A stretch of DNA of 64,000 nt, taken from positions 124,001-188,000 of the forward strand of contig CANMAI010000009.1 in assembly GCA_947495795.1 (NCBI GenBank), written 5' to 3'. How positions within the stretch are numbered: position 1 is the first letter of the stretch; every line of letters starts with the position of its first letter. Under the pieces are notes generated by a model that made no database searches, had not been told where the DNA came from, and saw nothing but the letters and a program-made list of their open reading frames with translations. Source of the stretch: an uncultured Paracoccaceae bacterium. GTDB lineage: Bacteria; Pseudomonadota; Alphaproteobacteria; Rhodobacterales; Rhodobacteraceae. Made by a program: the position numbers and the translations under genes. Below, piece by piece: positions 53,377 to 63,382 of this stretch.

Positions 53377-53775
53377 GTGACCCTGTTTGAAGCCGCGAAA
53401 GCCGCAAGAGAAAACGCCTATGCACCCTACTCCAATTTCAAGGTGGGTGCTGCCGTCCGAACGGATGCGGGAGAGGTTTTTACAGGCTGCAATGTAGAGA
53501 ATGTGGCCTATCCCGAAGGCACCTGTGCAGAGGCCGGGGCGCTTGCTGCAATGGCAGTGGCGGGGGGGCGAAAAGTGGTGGAAGTGCTTGTAATTGCAGA
53601 TAGTTCTGATCCGATCCCACCTTGCGGAGGGTGCCGCCAGAAGCTTGCGGAATTCGCATCCGGCGACGTTCCGGTGACCCTTGCGGATCTTCACGGCCCC
53701 CGCACGAAAACAACGGTGGCAGCCCTCCTTCCGGGCGCTTTCACCACGCACCATCTGGAGGATCGCGATGTCTGA
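53377..53775 (+). CDS. cdd: cytidine deaminase
   Basis: 132 residues, the homotetrameric type. Zinc ligands are visible: the HAE-equivalent is CAEAGALAAM (Cys/Glu near 50) and PPCGGCRQKL near 84 supplies two cysteines. It converts cytidine and deoxycytidine to uridine and deoxyuridine. GTG start with a GGAGA site. First gene of a six-gene salvage operon; its end overlaps deoC by eight bases. Confidence 0.94.
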   Translation: MTLFEAAKAARENAYAPYSNFKVGAAVRTDAGEVFTGCNVENVAYPEGTCAEAGALAAMAVAGGRKVVEVLVIADSSDPIPPCGGCRQKLAEFASGDVPVTLADLHGPRTKTTVAALLPGAFTTHHLEDRDV

Positions 53776-54529
53776 TCTCAAAATCGCAGCCGCCCGCGCG
53801 CTCGCGTGCCTTGACCTGACGAACCTGAATGATGATTGCACGTCAGAGGACGTTAAGTCTCTGTGCCAAAAGGCAAACACCCGGCACGGCCCCACCGCCG
53901 CAGTGTGTATCTGGCCGCAATTTGTAGAGGAGGCCAAGGGCCATCTCCTCGGCACGGGTATCCGTATCGCAACGGTCGTAAACTTCCCTGGCGGCGACGA
54001 ACCGGCAGAACAAGTGCTTGATATGACAGAGAAAGCCATCGCCGATGGGGCTGACGAGATCGACATGGTAATCCCCTACAAAGCTCTGATGGAAGGCAGC
54101 CCCGAGCTCACCTCGGCACTCGTCTCCCGGGTCACCAATGCGGCCGGCAACGCCCGCGTAAAAACCATTCTGGAAACAGGCATTCTCGGCGACGCCGAAC
54201 TGATCCAAGAGGCTTGCAAAGAGGCCCTGGAAGGGGGCGCAGATTTCCTGAAAACCTCCACCGGCAAAGTGGCTGTCAACGCTACTCCCGTGGCTGCAAG
54301 GCTCTTGCTGGAGGCTATCCGGGATAGTGGCAAGCCGGTTGGCTTTAAACCTGCGGGTGGCGTGAAAAATACAGCAGATGCAGCGGCTTACCTTGAACTA
54401 TGTGATGAGATCATGGGGCGAGAATGGGCGTCGCCCAGCACATTCCGCATCGGCGCATCCGGCGTTCTCACAGCACTTCTCGCAACACTTGATGGGGTAG
54501 ATACACCCGTTGAAACAGCAGGCTACTGA
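53768..54529 (+). CDS. deoC: deoxyribose-phosphate aldolase
   Basis: 253 residues. The class I aldolase barrel has the Schiff-base lysine in FLKTSTGK near 160-167 and the proton-relay lysine in GFKPAGGVK near 193. It splits 2-deoxyribose-5-phosphate to acetaldehyde and glyceraldehyde-3-phosphate, so deoxynucleosides can feed glycolysis. Overlaps cdd and the start of deoA. Confidence 0.94.
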   Translation: MSDLKIAAARALACLDLTNLNDDCTSEDVKSLCQKANTRHGPTAAVCIWPQFVEEAKGHLLGTGIRIATVVNFPGGDEPAEQVLDMTEKAIADGADEIDMVIPYKALMEGSPELTSALVSRVTNAAGNARVKTILETGILGDAELIQEACKEALEGGADFLKTSTGKVAVNATPVAARLLLEAIRDSGKPVGFKPAGGVKNTADAAAYLELCDEIMGREWASPSTFRIGASGVLTALLATLDGVDTPVETAGY

Positions 54530-55836
54530 TGCTGCCCGCCGAGATCATCGCCCTAAAGAGAGACGGCAAAACCCTGCCGCGCGAAGCCATCGAAGCCTTC
54601 GCAAAAGGCCTCGTGGACGAAACCTTCAGCGAAGGCCAAGCCGCGGCAATGGCCATGGCAATCTTCCTGAAGGGCATGTCCCAACCGGAGCGCGTGCACC
54701 TCACCGAAGCCATGCGAGACAGCGGCACCGTCCTCTTTTGGGACCTCCCGGGCCCGGTGATTGACAAGCATTCCACCGGCGGCGTGGGCGATAACGTTTC
54801 CCTCATACTTGGCCCCGCGCTGGCTGCATGCGGTGCCTACATCCCCATGATTTCCGGGCGTGGCCTTGGCCATACAGGGGGCACGCTGGATAAGTTCGAC
54901 GCTATCCCCGGCTATCAAACAACGCCAAATCTTGATCTTTTACAAAAGGTTACGCGGGAAGTTGGCTGTGCGATCATCGGTCAGACTTCCGATATTGCAC
55001 CGGCCGACAAGCGCCTCTATGCGATCCGCGATGTTACTGGAACTGTCGAGAGCATCGACCTTATTACTGCTTCGATCCTTTCAAAAAAGCTTGCGGCTGG
55101 CCTTGATACGCTGGTGCTGGATGTGAAGTTTGGTAACGGGGCGTTTATGCGTGATCAGGAGGAAGCCAAAAACCTTGCTGAAGCCCTCGTAAAAGTTGCC
55201 AACGATGCGGGCTGCCAGACAAGCGCATTGCTGAGCGACATGAATGAGCCACTCGCTTCGGCCGCGGGCAATGCGCTGGAAGTGCGAAACGCGGTCGATT
55301 TCCTCAGAGGAGAGGAGATCGACACGCGCCTCTGGGACGTTGTGGTGGCGCTCGGAGCAGAGGCACTGACAACCGCCGGATTGGCCACGGATAATACAGC
55401 CGGATCAGAGATGATGCAGACCGCACTGCAATCGGGCAAGGCGGCGGAGGTGTTTGGGCAGATGGTAACGGCGCTGGGCGGGCCTTCTGACCTTTTGGAG
55501 AAACCTCAATACCATCTTCATGAGGCTCCGGTTGTTGAGGAAATTTATCAACCAGATCAAGGGTTTGTATCATCGGTGGAAACACGATCCCTTGGCCTGA
55601 TCGTGATCGGGCTGGGTGGCGGGCGCAAGAAGGCCAACGACAGGATTGACTATCGAGTCGGCCTCGACTGGATCGCGGGAACCGGGCGATTTGTGGATGC
55701 AGAAACGCCGGTGGCGCGCATCCACGCGGCAAGCCCGGATGCAGCTGAAAAGGCGAAGGCAGATATCATCGGCGCGATTGCGATAAGCGAAAAGCCACCC
55801 GAAGAACGGCCTCTGATAGCGGAGCGTATTGCGTGA
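54529..55836 (+). CDS. deoA: thymidine phosphorylase
   Basis: 435 residues. The family 3 phosphoribosyltransferase-like fold shows [14 protein letters not shown] (near 83), [13 protein letters not shown] (near 112) and the lysine/aspartate KFGNGAFM near 202. It phosphorolyses thymidine and deoxyuridine to base plus 2-deoxyribose-1-phosphate. ATG overlaps the deoC stop by one base, and its end overlaps deoB by four. Confidence 0.95.
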   Translation: MLPAEIIALKRDGKTLPREAIEAFAKGLVDETFSEGQAAAMAMAIFLKGMSQPERVHLTEAMRDSGTVLFWDLPGPVIDKHSTGGVGDNVSLILGPALAACGAYIPMISGRGLGHTGGTLDKFDAIPGYQTTPNLDLLQKVTREVGCAIIGQTSDIAPADKRLYAIRDVTGTVESIDLITASILSKKLAAGLDTLVLDVKFGNGAFMRDQEEAKNLAEALVKVANDAGCQTSALLSDMNEPLASAAGNALEVRNAVDFLRGEEIDTRLWDVVVALGAEALTTAGLATDNTAGSEMMQTALQSGKAAEVFGQMVTALGGPSDLLEKPQYHLHEAPVVEEIYQPDQGFVSSVETRSLGLIVIGLGGGRKKANDRIDYRVGLDWIAGTGRFVDAETPVARIHAASPDAAEKAKADIIGAIAISEKPPEERPLIAERIA

Positions 55837-57038
55837 CGAGGCGTGCCATACTTTGTGTTCTGGATTCTGTAGGATGCGGCGGAGCACCCGATGCAGATGC
55901 CTTTGGCGATGCTGGGGCGAACACATTGGGCCATATCGCCGAAGCCTGCGCAAACGGTCAGGCAGATGAAGGCCGCTCAGGCCCGCTTCACGTGCCAAAT
56001 CTCGATACGCTGGGCCTCGGTGCCGCAATCGCCCTCGCATCGGGCCTTCAACCGCCGGGGCTGACCGCACAGCCTGAAGGATTGTGGGGCGCGGCAACGG
56101 AGCTTTCCAACGGCAAGGATACACCCTCGGGCCATTGGGAACTGAGCGGCGTGCCCGTTCCGTTCGACTGGCACTACTTTCCGCAAACCGTTCCAACCTT
56201 CCCCACCTCGATAACCGATGCCCTCATTACGCGGGGCAAGCTTCCCGGCCTTCTGGGCAATTGCCACGCATCAGGAATGCCGATCATCCGAGATCTTGGC
56301 GAAGAGCATATCAGTAGTGGTAAGCCCATCTGCTACACATCTGTAGATAGTGTTTTTCAGATTGCAGCCCATGAAGAGACATTTGGCCTTCAGCGCCTGC
56401 TGGATCTCTGTGAGATTGCAGCAGAACTGGTGCATCCAATGCGGGTTGGCCGAGTGATCGCCCGCCCGTTTCTGGGCAAAAGTCCTGATACCTTCGAGCG
56501 AACGTCAAACCGCCGCGATTTTGCTATCCCCCCACCGGAACCTACACTTTGCGACCGGGTGGTGGCCTCTGGTGGGCGTGTTGTTGGCATCGGAAAGATC
56601 GGAGACATTTTTGCTCATCAGGGCATCAGTGAAGTGCGCAAGGCCACGAACGATATGGGCCTCTTTGATGAATTGCTGCAAGCCTTTGACACCCTTGAGT
56701 CAAGCGATTTGATCTTTGCCAATTTCGTTGAGTTTGACACGCTCTATGGTCATCCGAGGGATGTTGCGGGCTATGCCAGAGCGCTGGAGCAATTTGATGC
56801 CCGCATTCCGGAGCTGTTTGCGAAATTGCGAGAGGGCGATCTTCTGGTCTTTACTGCTGATCATGGGAATGACCCGACTTGGCGGGGGAACGATCATACC
56901 CGCGAGCGCGTTCCTGTTCTGATGACAGGAAGCGTTTCCGCCGGAGAGATAGGACATTGCGGCTTTGCGGATGTCGGTGAAAGTGTTGCCGCTCACCTGG
57001 AGCTGGAGCCCGGTGCACATGGAAAAAACTTGCTATGA
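55833..57038 (+). CDS. deoB: phosphopentomutase
   Basis: 401 residues, an alkaline-phosphatase superfamily mutase. Metal ligands show at [14 protein letters not shown] near 10, and [19 protein letters not shown] near 345 has the DHGND/H pair. It converts deoxyribose-1-phosphate to deoxyribose-5-phosphate, linking DeoA to DeoC. GTG start overlapping deoA (GTGA). Confidence 0.95.
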   Translation: MTRRAILCVLDSVGCGGAPDADAFGDAGANTLGHIAEACANGQADEGRSGPLHVPNLDTLGLGAAIALASGLQPPGLTAQPEGLWGAATELSNGKDTPSGHWELSGVPVPFDWHYFPQTVPTFPTSITDALITRGKLPGLLGNCHASGMPIIRDLGEEHISSGKPICYTSVDSVFQIAAHEETFGLQRLLDLCEIAAELVHPMRVGRVIARPFLGKSPDTFERTSNRRDFAIPPPEPTLCDRVVASGGRVVGIGKIGDIFAHQGISEVRKATNDMGLFDELLQAFDTLESSDLIFANFVEFDTLYGHPRDVAGYARALEQFDARIPELFAKLREGDLLVFTADHGNDPTWRGNDHTRERVPVLMTGSVSAGEIGHCGFADVGESVAAHLELEPGAHGKNLL

Positions 57039-58024
57039 CAGATTGGTCGAAACTCCCGAAAACAGAATTGCATCTCCATCTTGAAGGTGCAGCACAACCG
57101 GACTTCATCCGCATGTTGGCGGCGGAGAAGTCGGTTGACCTTTCGGGCGTATTTGATGCGGATGGGGCTTATAAGTGGACTGACTTTGCTGAGTTTCTGA
57201 AAACCTATGAAGCGGCTTGCGAGGTTCTGAAAAGCCCGGAGGATTTCAGGCGGCTAACGGAGGCGGTGCTTGCCAAGTCTGCGGCAGATGGTGTCGTTTA
57301 TACGGAGATATTCATTGCCCCGGATATCTGCGGTGCGGGGGATGCCGTGGCATGGCGTGAATACCTTGATGCATTGTTTCAGGCGGCACGAAATGCCGAG
57401 GCGGCACATGGTATCGCGGCGCGGTTCATTTCAACATGCATCCGGAATCACGGGGCGGAGGCGGCGGAAAACGCCGCACGTCTTACGGCCGGTGCGGCCG
57501 GCGGGCTGCTGACGGGCTTTGGTATGGGCGGGGAAGAGCGTAATGGCTCGGCGCAGGACTTTGTGAAAGCCTTCGCCATCGCAGCGGAGGCTGGGCTGGG
57601 TATCACCAGCCATGCAGGCGAGTTGTGCGGTGCTTCGAGTGTAACGGAAACCCTCGACCATCTTCCGGTCAGCCGAATAGGGCACGGAGTGCGCGCTATA
57701 GAGGATCCGGCGCTCGTCGAAAGACTGGCGGAGGAGGGCATTGTGCTGGAAGTGAACCCGGGCTCGAACATAGCCCTTTCAGTTTTTGAAGATTGGACCG
57801 CGCATCCAGTCAAGCATCTGCGAGATGCAGGTGTGCCCGTAACAATTTCTACGGATGATCCGCCCTATTTTCATACTGATTTGCCACGTGAATACGAGAT
57901 GCTGGCTCAGACGTTTGGATGGCACAGTGAAGATTTTCTGGCTATGAACCTGACTGCCGCACACGCTGCTTTCTGCGATGAACAAACCCGCAGCACCATG
58001 ATCACACGCCTCACCGGAGCCTGA
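57035..58024 (+). CDS. add: adenosine deaminase
   Basis: 329 residues. [13 protein letters not shown] near 6-18 carries the zinc-binding HxH, then HAGE near 195, SRIGHGVRA near 215 and STDDPPYF near 272. It deaminates adenosine to inosine. Prokaryotic length and motif order are normal. The ATG overlaps the deoB stop by four bases. Downstream upp follows with a four-base gap. Confidence 0.93.
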   Translation: MTDWSKLPKTELHLHLEGAAQPDFIRMLAAEKSVDLSGVFDADGAYKWTDFAEFLKTYEAACEVLKSPEDFRRLTEAVLAKSAADGVVYTEIFIAPDICGAGDAVAWREYLDALFQAARNAEAAHGIAARFISTCIRNHGAEAAENAARLTAGAAGGLLTGFGMGGEERNGSAQDFVKAFAIAAEAGLGITSHAGELCGASSVTETLDHLPVSRIGHGVRAIEDPALVERLAEEGIVLEVNPGSNIALSVFEDWTAHPVKHLRDAGVPVTISTDDPPYFHTDLPREYEMLAQTFGWHSEDFLAMNLTAAHAAFCDEQTRSTMITRLTGA

Positions 58025-58028
58025 GAGA

Positions 58029-58661
58029 ATGCCCAAGCATCTGACAATCGTAAATCATCCCCTGGTTCAGCATAAGCTTACCCTGATGCGCGAGAGGGCG
58101 ACCTCTACTGCTGTCTTTCGGCAGCTGTTGCGGGAGATAAGCCATCTACTGGCCTATGAAGTGACACGTGATCTGCCGACCACCACCAAGACCATAGACA
58201 CCCCGCTTGTGGAAATGGAAGCGCCGACGCTAAAGGGCAAAAAACTCGCACTTATATCCATTTTGCGGGCGGGCAATGGACTTTTGGATGGCGTGCTGGA
58301 TCTCATTCCATCCGCTAGGGTTGGATTTGTTGGCCTTTACCGCGATGAGGCAACTCTGAAGCCTGTGCAGTACTACTTTAAGGTGCCGGGTGAGCTTTCG
58401 TCTCGCGTAGTGATCGCTGTCGATCCGATGCTCGCGACGGGTAATTCGAGTGCGGCTGCAGTCGATCTTCTGAAGGGTGCGGGAGCAACGGACATCCGCT
58501 TCCTTTGTCTGCTTGCGGCGCCCGAGGGAGTTGAGCGGATGAAAGAAGCGCATCCGGATGTTCCCATCATCACCGCAGCTATGGATGAACGTCTGAATGA
58601 GAAGGGCTACATTCTTCCGGGTCTTGGCGATGCTGGAGACAGGATGTTTGGCACCAAGTAG
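58029..58661 (+). CDS. upp: uracil phosphoribosyltransferase
   Basis: 210 residues. The PRPP loop [15 protein letters not shown] near 130 and the C-terminal [16 protein letters not shown] near 197 are diagnostic for Upp. It makes UMP from uracil and PRPP, capturing base released by DeoA or by uridine breakdown. It ends the operon two bases from the convergent pyrD; no terminator hairpin is visible. Confidence 0.96.
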   Translation: MPKHLTIVNHPLVQHKLTLMRERATSTAVFRQLLREISHLLAYEVTRDLPTTTKTIDTPLVEMEAPTLKGKKLALISILRAGNGLLDGVLDLIPSARVGFVGLYRDEATLKPVQYYFKVPGELSSRVVIAVDPMLATGNSSAAAVDLLKGAGATDIRFLCLLAAPEGVERMKEAHPDVPIITAAMDERLNEKGYILPGLGDAGDRMFGTK

Positions 58662-58663
58662 TT

Positions 58664-59674
58664 CTATCCCGCCTTGGCGGCGAGATGTGCGTCAATGCCC
58701 TTGAGTATGCGGGGCACGAGGCGCATCCCTTCATAGACAAGAGCGGAATAGAGTTGGAGTGCTGTCGCCCCTGCTTCGAGTTTTGCAATGGCGTCTTCGG
58801 CTGTGGATATCCCGCCGACGCCTATCAAAGGCAATGCCGTCCGCGCATTCAGGGCGCGAAGCACTTCCGTTGATCGACGAAAGAGCGGTGCTCCGGATAG
58901 TCCTCCGGATTCTGTTCTTTGGCGGTCAATGACGTTCTCGCGGGACAGCGTTGTATTGGTTGCGATAATTCCCGCAAGTCCCGCCTCCTCCGATACAGAG
59001 ACAATATCATCCAGATCCGAAAGTGCGAGATCAGGTGCAATTTTGAGAAACAACGGAACCGGGTTGGTGAGAGCAGCATTGGCATTTGATGCAACAGTCA
59101 GCACAGCACGTAGTGCATCCTTTCCCTGTAGGTCTCTCAGCTGTTCCGTATTGGGTGAAGATACGTTGATCGTCGCGAAATCCACATGATCGCCACAGCG
59201 CGTAAGGACCTTCCCGTAGTCAGCAGCGCGGTCCTCGCTGTCCTTGTTAGCACCGAGATTAATACCAAGCACACCGCCCTTGGGGCGCTGCTCAAGTCGT
59301 TCGGCAACGAACTCCATACCCTCGTTGTTGAAGCCGAACCGATTGATGACCGCGCGGTCTTTAGTAAGCCGGAAGAGCCGTGGCTTCGGATTGCCCGGCT
59401 GGGGCCGGGGGGTAACCGCGCCGATCTCGATAAATCCGAACCCGGCGGCCATCAACGGACGGATGACCTCCGCATTTTTGTCGAACCCGGCGGCAAGACC
59501 GAGGGGATTGGGCAGTTTGAGATCCGCGAGCTTGGTTTCAAGGCGCGGCCTGCGGAGAGGTGAGGGAAGTGGTGCAATACCTGCCTTCAGCGCTGTGATT
59601 GCCAAAGTGTGCGCACGTTCAGGATCCAGCTGTCGGAGTGCGGCAAGCCCCATTCTTTCAATAAGATCCCTCAC
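58664..59674 (-). CDS. pyrD: dihydroorotate dehydrogenase, quinone type
   Basis: 336 residues, class 2. An N-terminal amphipathic helix (about 1-25) binds the membrane; GLAAGFDKNAEV near 60 and INVSSPNTEQLR near 170 with the class 2 catalytic Ser are present, and the FMN phosphate site GVGGISTAEDA is near 290. It oxidises dihydroorotate in pyrimidine synthesis, passing electrons to ubiquinone. Its ATG overlaps the DUF952 stop region by four bases. Confidence 0.95.
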   Translation of the reverse strand: MRDLIERMGLAALRQLDPERAHTLAITALKAGIAPLPSPLRRPRLETKLADLKLPNPLGLAAGFDKNAEVIRPLMAAGFGFIEIGAVTPRPQPGNPKPRLFRLTKDRAVINRFGFNNEGMEFVAERLEQRPKGGVLGINLGANKDSEDRAADYGKVLTRCGDHVDFATINVSSPNTEQLRDLQGKDALRAVLTVASNANAALTNPVPLFLKIAPDLALSDLDDIVSVSEEAGLAGIIATNTTLSRENVIDRQRTESGGLSGAPLFRRSTEVLRALNARTALPLIGVGGISTAEDAIAKLEAGATALQLYSALVYEGMRLVPRILKGIDAHLAAKAG

Positions 59675-60003
59675 AACAAGCCTGAGAAATCATGGGTGCC
59701 GTCGCTCAAAGGCAAGGGTTTGGCCCAAAGCACGTCATCAATTTTCAAGACGCGATAAAGATGTGGAAAGAGCGCTCCACCGCGTGAAGGTTCCCACTTT
59801 AGCCCGCTCAACCCTTCGCTCTCCACTGCCAGCAATACCAAGCCTTCTTCCGCCGCAAAATGCTTCGCTGCCGTTTCTTCCGCCTGCTCTGAAGTGGAGA
59901 AGTGAATGAAGCCATCCATGACGTCAATCGGGGCGCCCATAGTCTTTCCTTCAGCTTCGAAAGCATCCCACTCTGGCCCTCGGAAAATCTTGTATATCAA
60001 CAT
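59671..60003 (-). CDS. DUF952-family protein
   Basis: 110 residues with the DUF952 pattern: MLIYKIFRGPEWDAF, DGFIHFSTSEQAEETAAKHF near 30 and LKWEPSRGGALFPHLYR near 70. This small fold resembles glutathione-S-transferase-adjacent or ADP-ribosyl-like domains and has no known reaction. It is coupled to pyrD by a four-base overlap, an arrangement I recall as common in Rhodobacterales. Confidence 0.88.
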   Translation of the reverse strand: MLIYKIFRGPEWDAFEAEGKTMGAPIDVMDGFIHFSTSEQAEETAAKHFAAEEGLVLLAVESEGLSGLKWEPSRGGALFPHLYRVLKIDDVLWAKPLPLSDGTHDFSGLL

Positions 60004-60034
60004 GTGTTATCTATCCGTCTTGTCTGGATGTGCG

Positions 60035-60967
60035 TTACCCTTGTGGGGTCATGGCGGGGCGTGCTCGGCCGCGTTCCAGGCCAAGCTGTCGTTCGCGCCA
60101 TATGATGAAAAGGCCTGCCACCATGATCAGGCCCGCGCCTGCCATCGTCTGACTTGTCGGGATCTCCTGGAAGAGCACATAGCCGAGTGCCAGCGCCATC
60201 AGCATCGAAACGTACTCGAAAGGAGCGATCACGGATGTTGGTGCCCCACGATAGGCGCTGGTAAGGAAAATCTGACCGAGCCCCCCGAAGAGCCCTGACA
60301 GCACGAGCACAACTGATACCCACCAACCCGGCCATACCCAACCAAACGGGATCGTTGTGAGGGACAGCAGTGTCGTGCTGAGCGAGAAATAGAAGACGAT
60401 CGCCGCGGTTGTTTCAGACCTGACAAGCTTGCGCACAAAGACCTGCGCCAATGCCGCCAGAACAGCTCCCATCAAAGCTATAATCGCACCAAGCGCCTCT
60501 CCTTCGGAGACCTCTTCGACCCCCGAGACGGAGAGCCTCGGCAGGAGGATGATTATCACGCCGATCAGACCTATGAAAACGGCGGTGAGGCGAAAGATCC
60601 GCACCTCCTCTCCTAGAAACATCGCCGCAAAGATCACAATAAGAAGGGGTGTTGCATATCCGATAGCTGTGACTTCTGGCAGCGGTAAAAGCCCGAGCGC
60701 TGTGAAGCCACACGCCATCGCGCTTGCACCCACCAGCCCCCGCCATACGTGACCGAAGGGATTTTTTGTCTCCAATCCATGTGCGAGATCGTGCCGTACC
60801 AGAAGCCAAACAATAATTACCGGAATGGCGAAGAAAGAGCGAAAGAAGATGCTCTCACCTGGCGGAACACCTGTGCCAGCCGCGTATTTGATGCATGTCG
60901 CCATGGCCATGAAACAGGCAACGGAGAGGATTTTAAGGCCGATGGAGGGCAGTGTGGACATGGACAA
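60035..60967 (-). CDS. DMT/EamA-family transporter (second)
   Basis: 310 residues with ten hydrophobic helices in two EamA halves. The arginine-rich end (RERQLGLERGRARP) is cytoplasmic. It resembles the S-adenosylmethionine or riboflavin-type exporter group only in layout; substrate is unknown. It lies 31 bases upstream-side of the DUF952 gene on the same strand and could be co-transcribed with it and pyrD. Confidence 0.85.
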   Translation of the reverse strand: MSMSTLPSIGLKILSVACFMAMATCIKYAAGTGVPPGESIFFRSFFAIPVIIVWLLVRHDLAHGLETKNPFGHVWRGLVGASAMACGFTALGLLPLPEVTAIGYATPLLIVIFAAMFLGEEVRIFRLTAVFIGLIGVIIILLPRLSVSGVEEVSEGEALGAIIALMGAVLAALAQVFVRKLVRSETTAAIVFYFSLSTTLLSLTTIPFGWVWPGWWVSVVLVLSGLFGGLGQIFLTSAYRGAPTSVIAPFEYVSMLMALALGYVLFQEIPTSQTMAGAGLIMVAGLFIIWRERQLGLERGRARPAMTPQG

Positions 60968-61018
60968 CCTTTCAGCGCGACCCTAGGTGCGCTTTTTGCT
61001 GATTGCCAGAGCCTTTAC

Positions 61019-61387
61019 TCAGCCTACTGACTTCCATCGGGAGAGGGCGGTTTGGGGGATATGAGCCTCCACAGCGGCTGTGGCGACAATATGGACCGTG
61101 CCATCGGCCTCATCTGCCACGTTCAAACCGCCGAGTTTTACCTGCACGCTTGCCTGCCCGTGCGGCAAAACATTAGTGACCCGCGCCCTGTCTACCTCTT
61201 CAGGCTTTTGCACGCCGATCGTTACCTTGATGCGCATTTCATCCGGGCTGATATCGAGATGCCGAAAGAGTGTGATGGAGCTATGGTGTAAAGCATCTTC
61301 CACGGCGCGGCAGGCGGCCTTTGTATAATCCTGGCCGTAAAGGTCATTGCCTGTGCCCACCTCTATGATAACGCGGTGAAGGCTCAT
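61019..61387 (-). CDS. Lin0512-family protein (second of a tandem pair)
   Basis: 122 residues. VIIEVGTGNDLYGQDYTKAA at the start, ALHHSSITLF, then IGVQKPEEVDRARVTNVLPHG are the Lin0512 (conserved hypothetical) pattern. It aligns over its full length with the upstream neighbour at 61384 while differing at about half of positions. The function of the family is not known. The start overlaps the neighbour's stop by four bases. Confidence 0.82.
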   Translation of the reverse strand: MSLHRVIIEVGTGNDLYGQDYTKAACRAVEDALHHSSITLFRHLDISPDEMRIKVTIGVQKPEEVDRARVTNVLPHGQASVQVKLGGLNVADEADGTVHIVATAAVEAHIPQTALSRWKSVG

Positions 61388-61734
61388 TCTTCAGTCTCGA
61401 GATCGAGTGAAACGATAATTGCGGCGTTGGCCATGATCGTCATCCCGGAGCCATCTGGCTTGGGTACATCCAGCCCTCCACTAGACACCTCAATCTCCAC
61501 CGTCCCGTAGGGGAAAACCGCCTTCAAACGGGTTTTGTCCACAGCATCCGGGCTCTGCACGCCGATCTCGGCTCTGATCTGCATTTTGTCCTTCGGTGCG
61601 CCGAACGCTTCAGCCAGTGAAATGGAATTGTGCCAGAGCGCATCCCGCAAGGCGCGAATTGCGGCCTCAGTGTAGTCACCCCTGCGAAGAGATGTGCCCA
61701 GCCCAAACTCCACCAAAAGGCGCTTCATCGCCAT
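61384..61734 (-). CDS. Lin0512-family protein (first of a tandem pair)
   Basis: 116 residues, same family: LLVEFGLGTSLRRGDYTEAA, ALWHNSISLAEAF, IGVQSPDAVDKTRLKAVFPYG. It starts 37 bases after the aminotransferase stop and is likely co-transcribed with it. As an overlapping paralogue pair the two proteins may form a heteromer. Confidence 0.83.
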   Translation of the reverse strand: MAMKRLLVEFGLGTSLRRGDYTEAAIRALRDALWHNSISLAEAFGAPKDKMQIRAEIGVQSPDAVDKTRLKAVFPYGTVEIEVSSGGLDVPKPDGSGMTIMANAAIIVSLDLETEE

Positions 61735-61771
61735 CGTTTCTGCTCCCGGTAGTGTTCAGGGCTGCCAAAGG

Positions 61772-63151
61772 TCAACTAAGATGCCCCTCCTCTTTGGCCC
61801 AGTTCAGCGTAGCATCCAGCGCTGCCTCCATAGGCGCAAAAAGCTCCTCCAGTTCGTCTTCTGTTATGATCATTGGGGGGCAGACGGCGATGATATCGCC
61901 AAGCGCTCGCATGATGCTGCCCCGCTTCAGCAATTCAGCGGAAAGGTAGGCGCCAACCTTGCCGGGCGCTTCAAAGCCATTTCTCCCTTCGGGTGCCAAC
62001 TCTAGGCATCCCATCAGGCCGCACATACGGGCCTCACCCACCAACGGGTGCTCCTCCGCCTTTCTCAGAAGGCGGTGCAATGCTGGTGATACGTCCCGCA
62101 CATGGCCGACGATGTTGCGCGTCTCGTAGATCTGCAGAGCCTTTATGCCAACTGCGCAGCCGAGGGGATGACCGCCATAGGTAAAACCATGCCCGAAAGT
62201 GCCGATCTTTCCGGTGTTGGCCTCAATTGCCTCCGCTACCTCGCGGTTGATCGCCACGGCGGAAAGCGGTGCGTACCCACCCGTCAGCTGTTTGGCCATA
62301 GAAACGGAAGTGGGGTTCATTCCGAGCGTTTCTGCACCGAACCAGTTTCCTGTACGTCCGAAGCCTGTGATCACCTCGTCATCAATCAGGAGAATGTCGT
62401 AGCGCGAAAGGATAGGCTCTATGGCTGCGAAATATCCTTCAGGCGGTACGATCACTCCGCCCGCACCCATCACGGGCTCCGCGATAAAGGCGGCGACGGT
62501 TTCCGGCCCTTCCCGCTCAATCAGCGCTTCCAGATCCGTTGCTAGACGGGCCACGAACTCTGCCTCGCTTTCGCCTGGCTTTCCCTCTTTCCAGTGATGA
62601 GGCGTGGTCGTGTGAAGAATGCGATCCACCGGTAAGTCGAAATCGCGATGATTGTACGGCAGGCCGGTGAGCGAACCAGAGACAATGGTGACCCCGTGAT
62701 AACCTTTGATGCGACTGATGATCTTCTTTTTTTCAGGCCGCCCTATTGCATTATTGTAGTACCAGACGAGTTTGATCTGCGTGTCGTTCGCCTCTGATCC
62801 AGAGGATTGATAGATCACCCGGGCCATATTGCCAGGTGCCTTCTCCTTGATCATCTCGGCCAGTTCCATCGCCGGCTCATGGCTGCGCCCCCCGAAGAGG
62901 TGGTAGTAGGGGAGCTTATCCATCTGCTCTTTGGCAGCATCGATAAGCTCAGGATCGGAAAACCCGAGGCCGCAACACCAGAGCCCGGCCATCCCTTCGA
63001 TATAGGATTTGCCTGCATCATCAAACACACGCACACCCTTGCCGCTAGCGATGATGTGGGCCCCGTTTTCCCGGAGATCAACGGCATTCGTGTAAGGATG
63101 CAGCAAGGCTTCAGCGTCGCGTTGCTGCATATTTGTCAGGATCGTGTTCAC
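61772..63151 (-). CDS. class III aminotransferase (omega-amino acid type)
   Basis: 459 residues. The PLP lysine is in VSMAKQLTGGYAPLSAV near 290, the cofactor aspartate in LLIDDEVITGFGRTG near 258 and the phosphate-contacting SSGSEANDTQIKLV near 116. It fits beta-alanine/omega-amino-acid:pyruvate or diamine transaminases; substrate is unresolved. GTG 63151 is selected: GGGAGG lies seven bases before it, inside the longer ATG form at 63166. Confidence 0.88.
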   Translation of the reverse strand: MNTILTNMQQRDAEALLHPYTNAVDLRENGAHIIASGKGVRVFDDAGKSYIEGMAGLWCCGLGFSDPELIDAAKEQMDKLPYYHLFGGRSHEPAMELAEMIKEKAPGNMARVIYQSSGSEANDTQIKLVWYYNNAIGRPEKKKIISRIKGYHGVTIVSGSLTGLPYNHRDFDLPVDRILHTTTPHHWKEGKPGESEAEFVARLATDLEALIEREGPETVAAFIAEPVMGAGGVIVPPEGYFAAIEPILSRYDILLIDDEVITGFGRTGNWFGAETLGMNPTSVSMAKQLTGGYAPLSAVAINREVAEAIEANTGKIGTFGHGFTYGGHPLGCAVGIKALQIYETRNIVGHVRDVSPALHRLLRKAEEHPLVGEARMCGLMGCLELAPEGRNGFEAPGKVGAYLSAELLKRGSIMRALGDIIAVCPPMIITEDELEELFAPMEAALDATLNWAKEEGHLS

Positions 63152-63382
63152 GGTGGCGCCTCCCATTAATTACGCCACCAAATCACGGGAACAGGGCTTC
63201 TGCAACGAGTTGCCTGCGGCTTGGGCAGATGAGCAAGATGATAGCTGCAACAAAAGATTGTAGGTATTGAGCCTTGGGGTTTTTCACTCGCGTAGCGTAA
63301 CCCCGCTTTCTCCGGGCTGGTCAGCAGGCAACGCCTTCGCTAGCATCTTGGCAGTTTGCGACTCTGACAGGGAAACTCAAAA

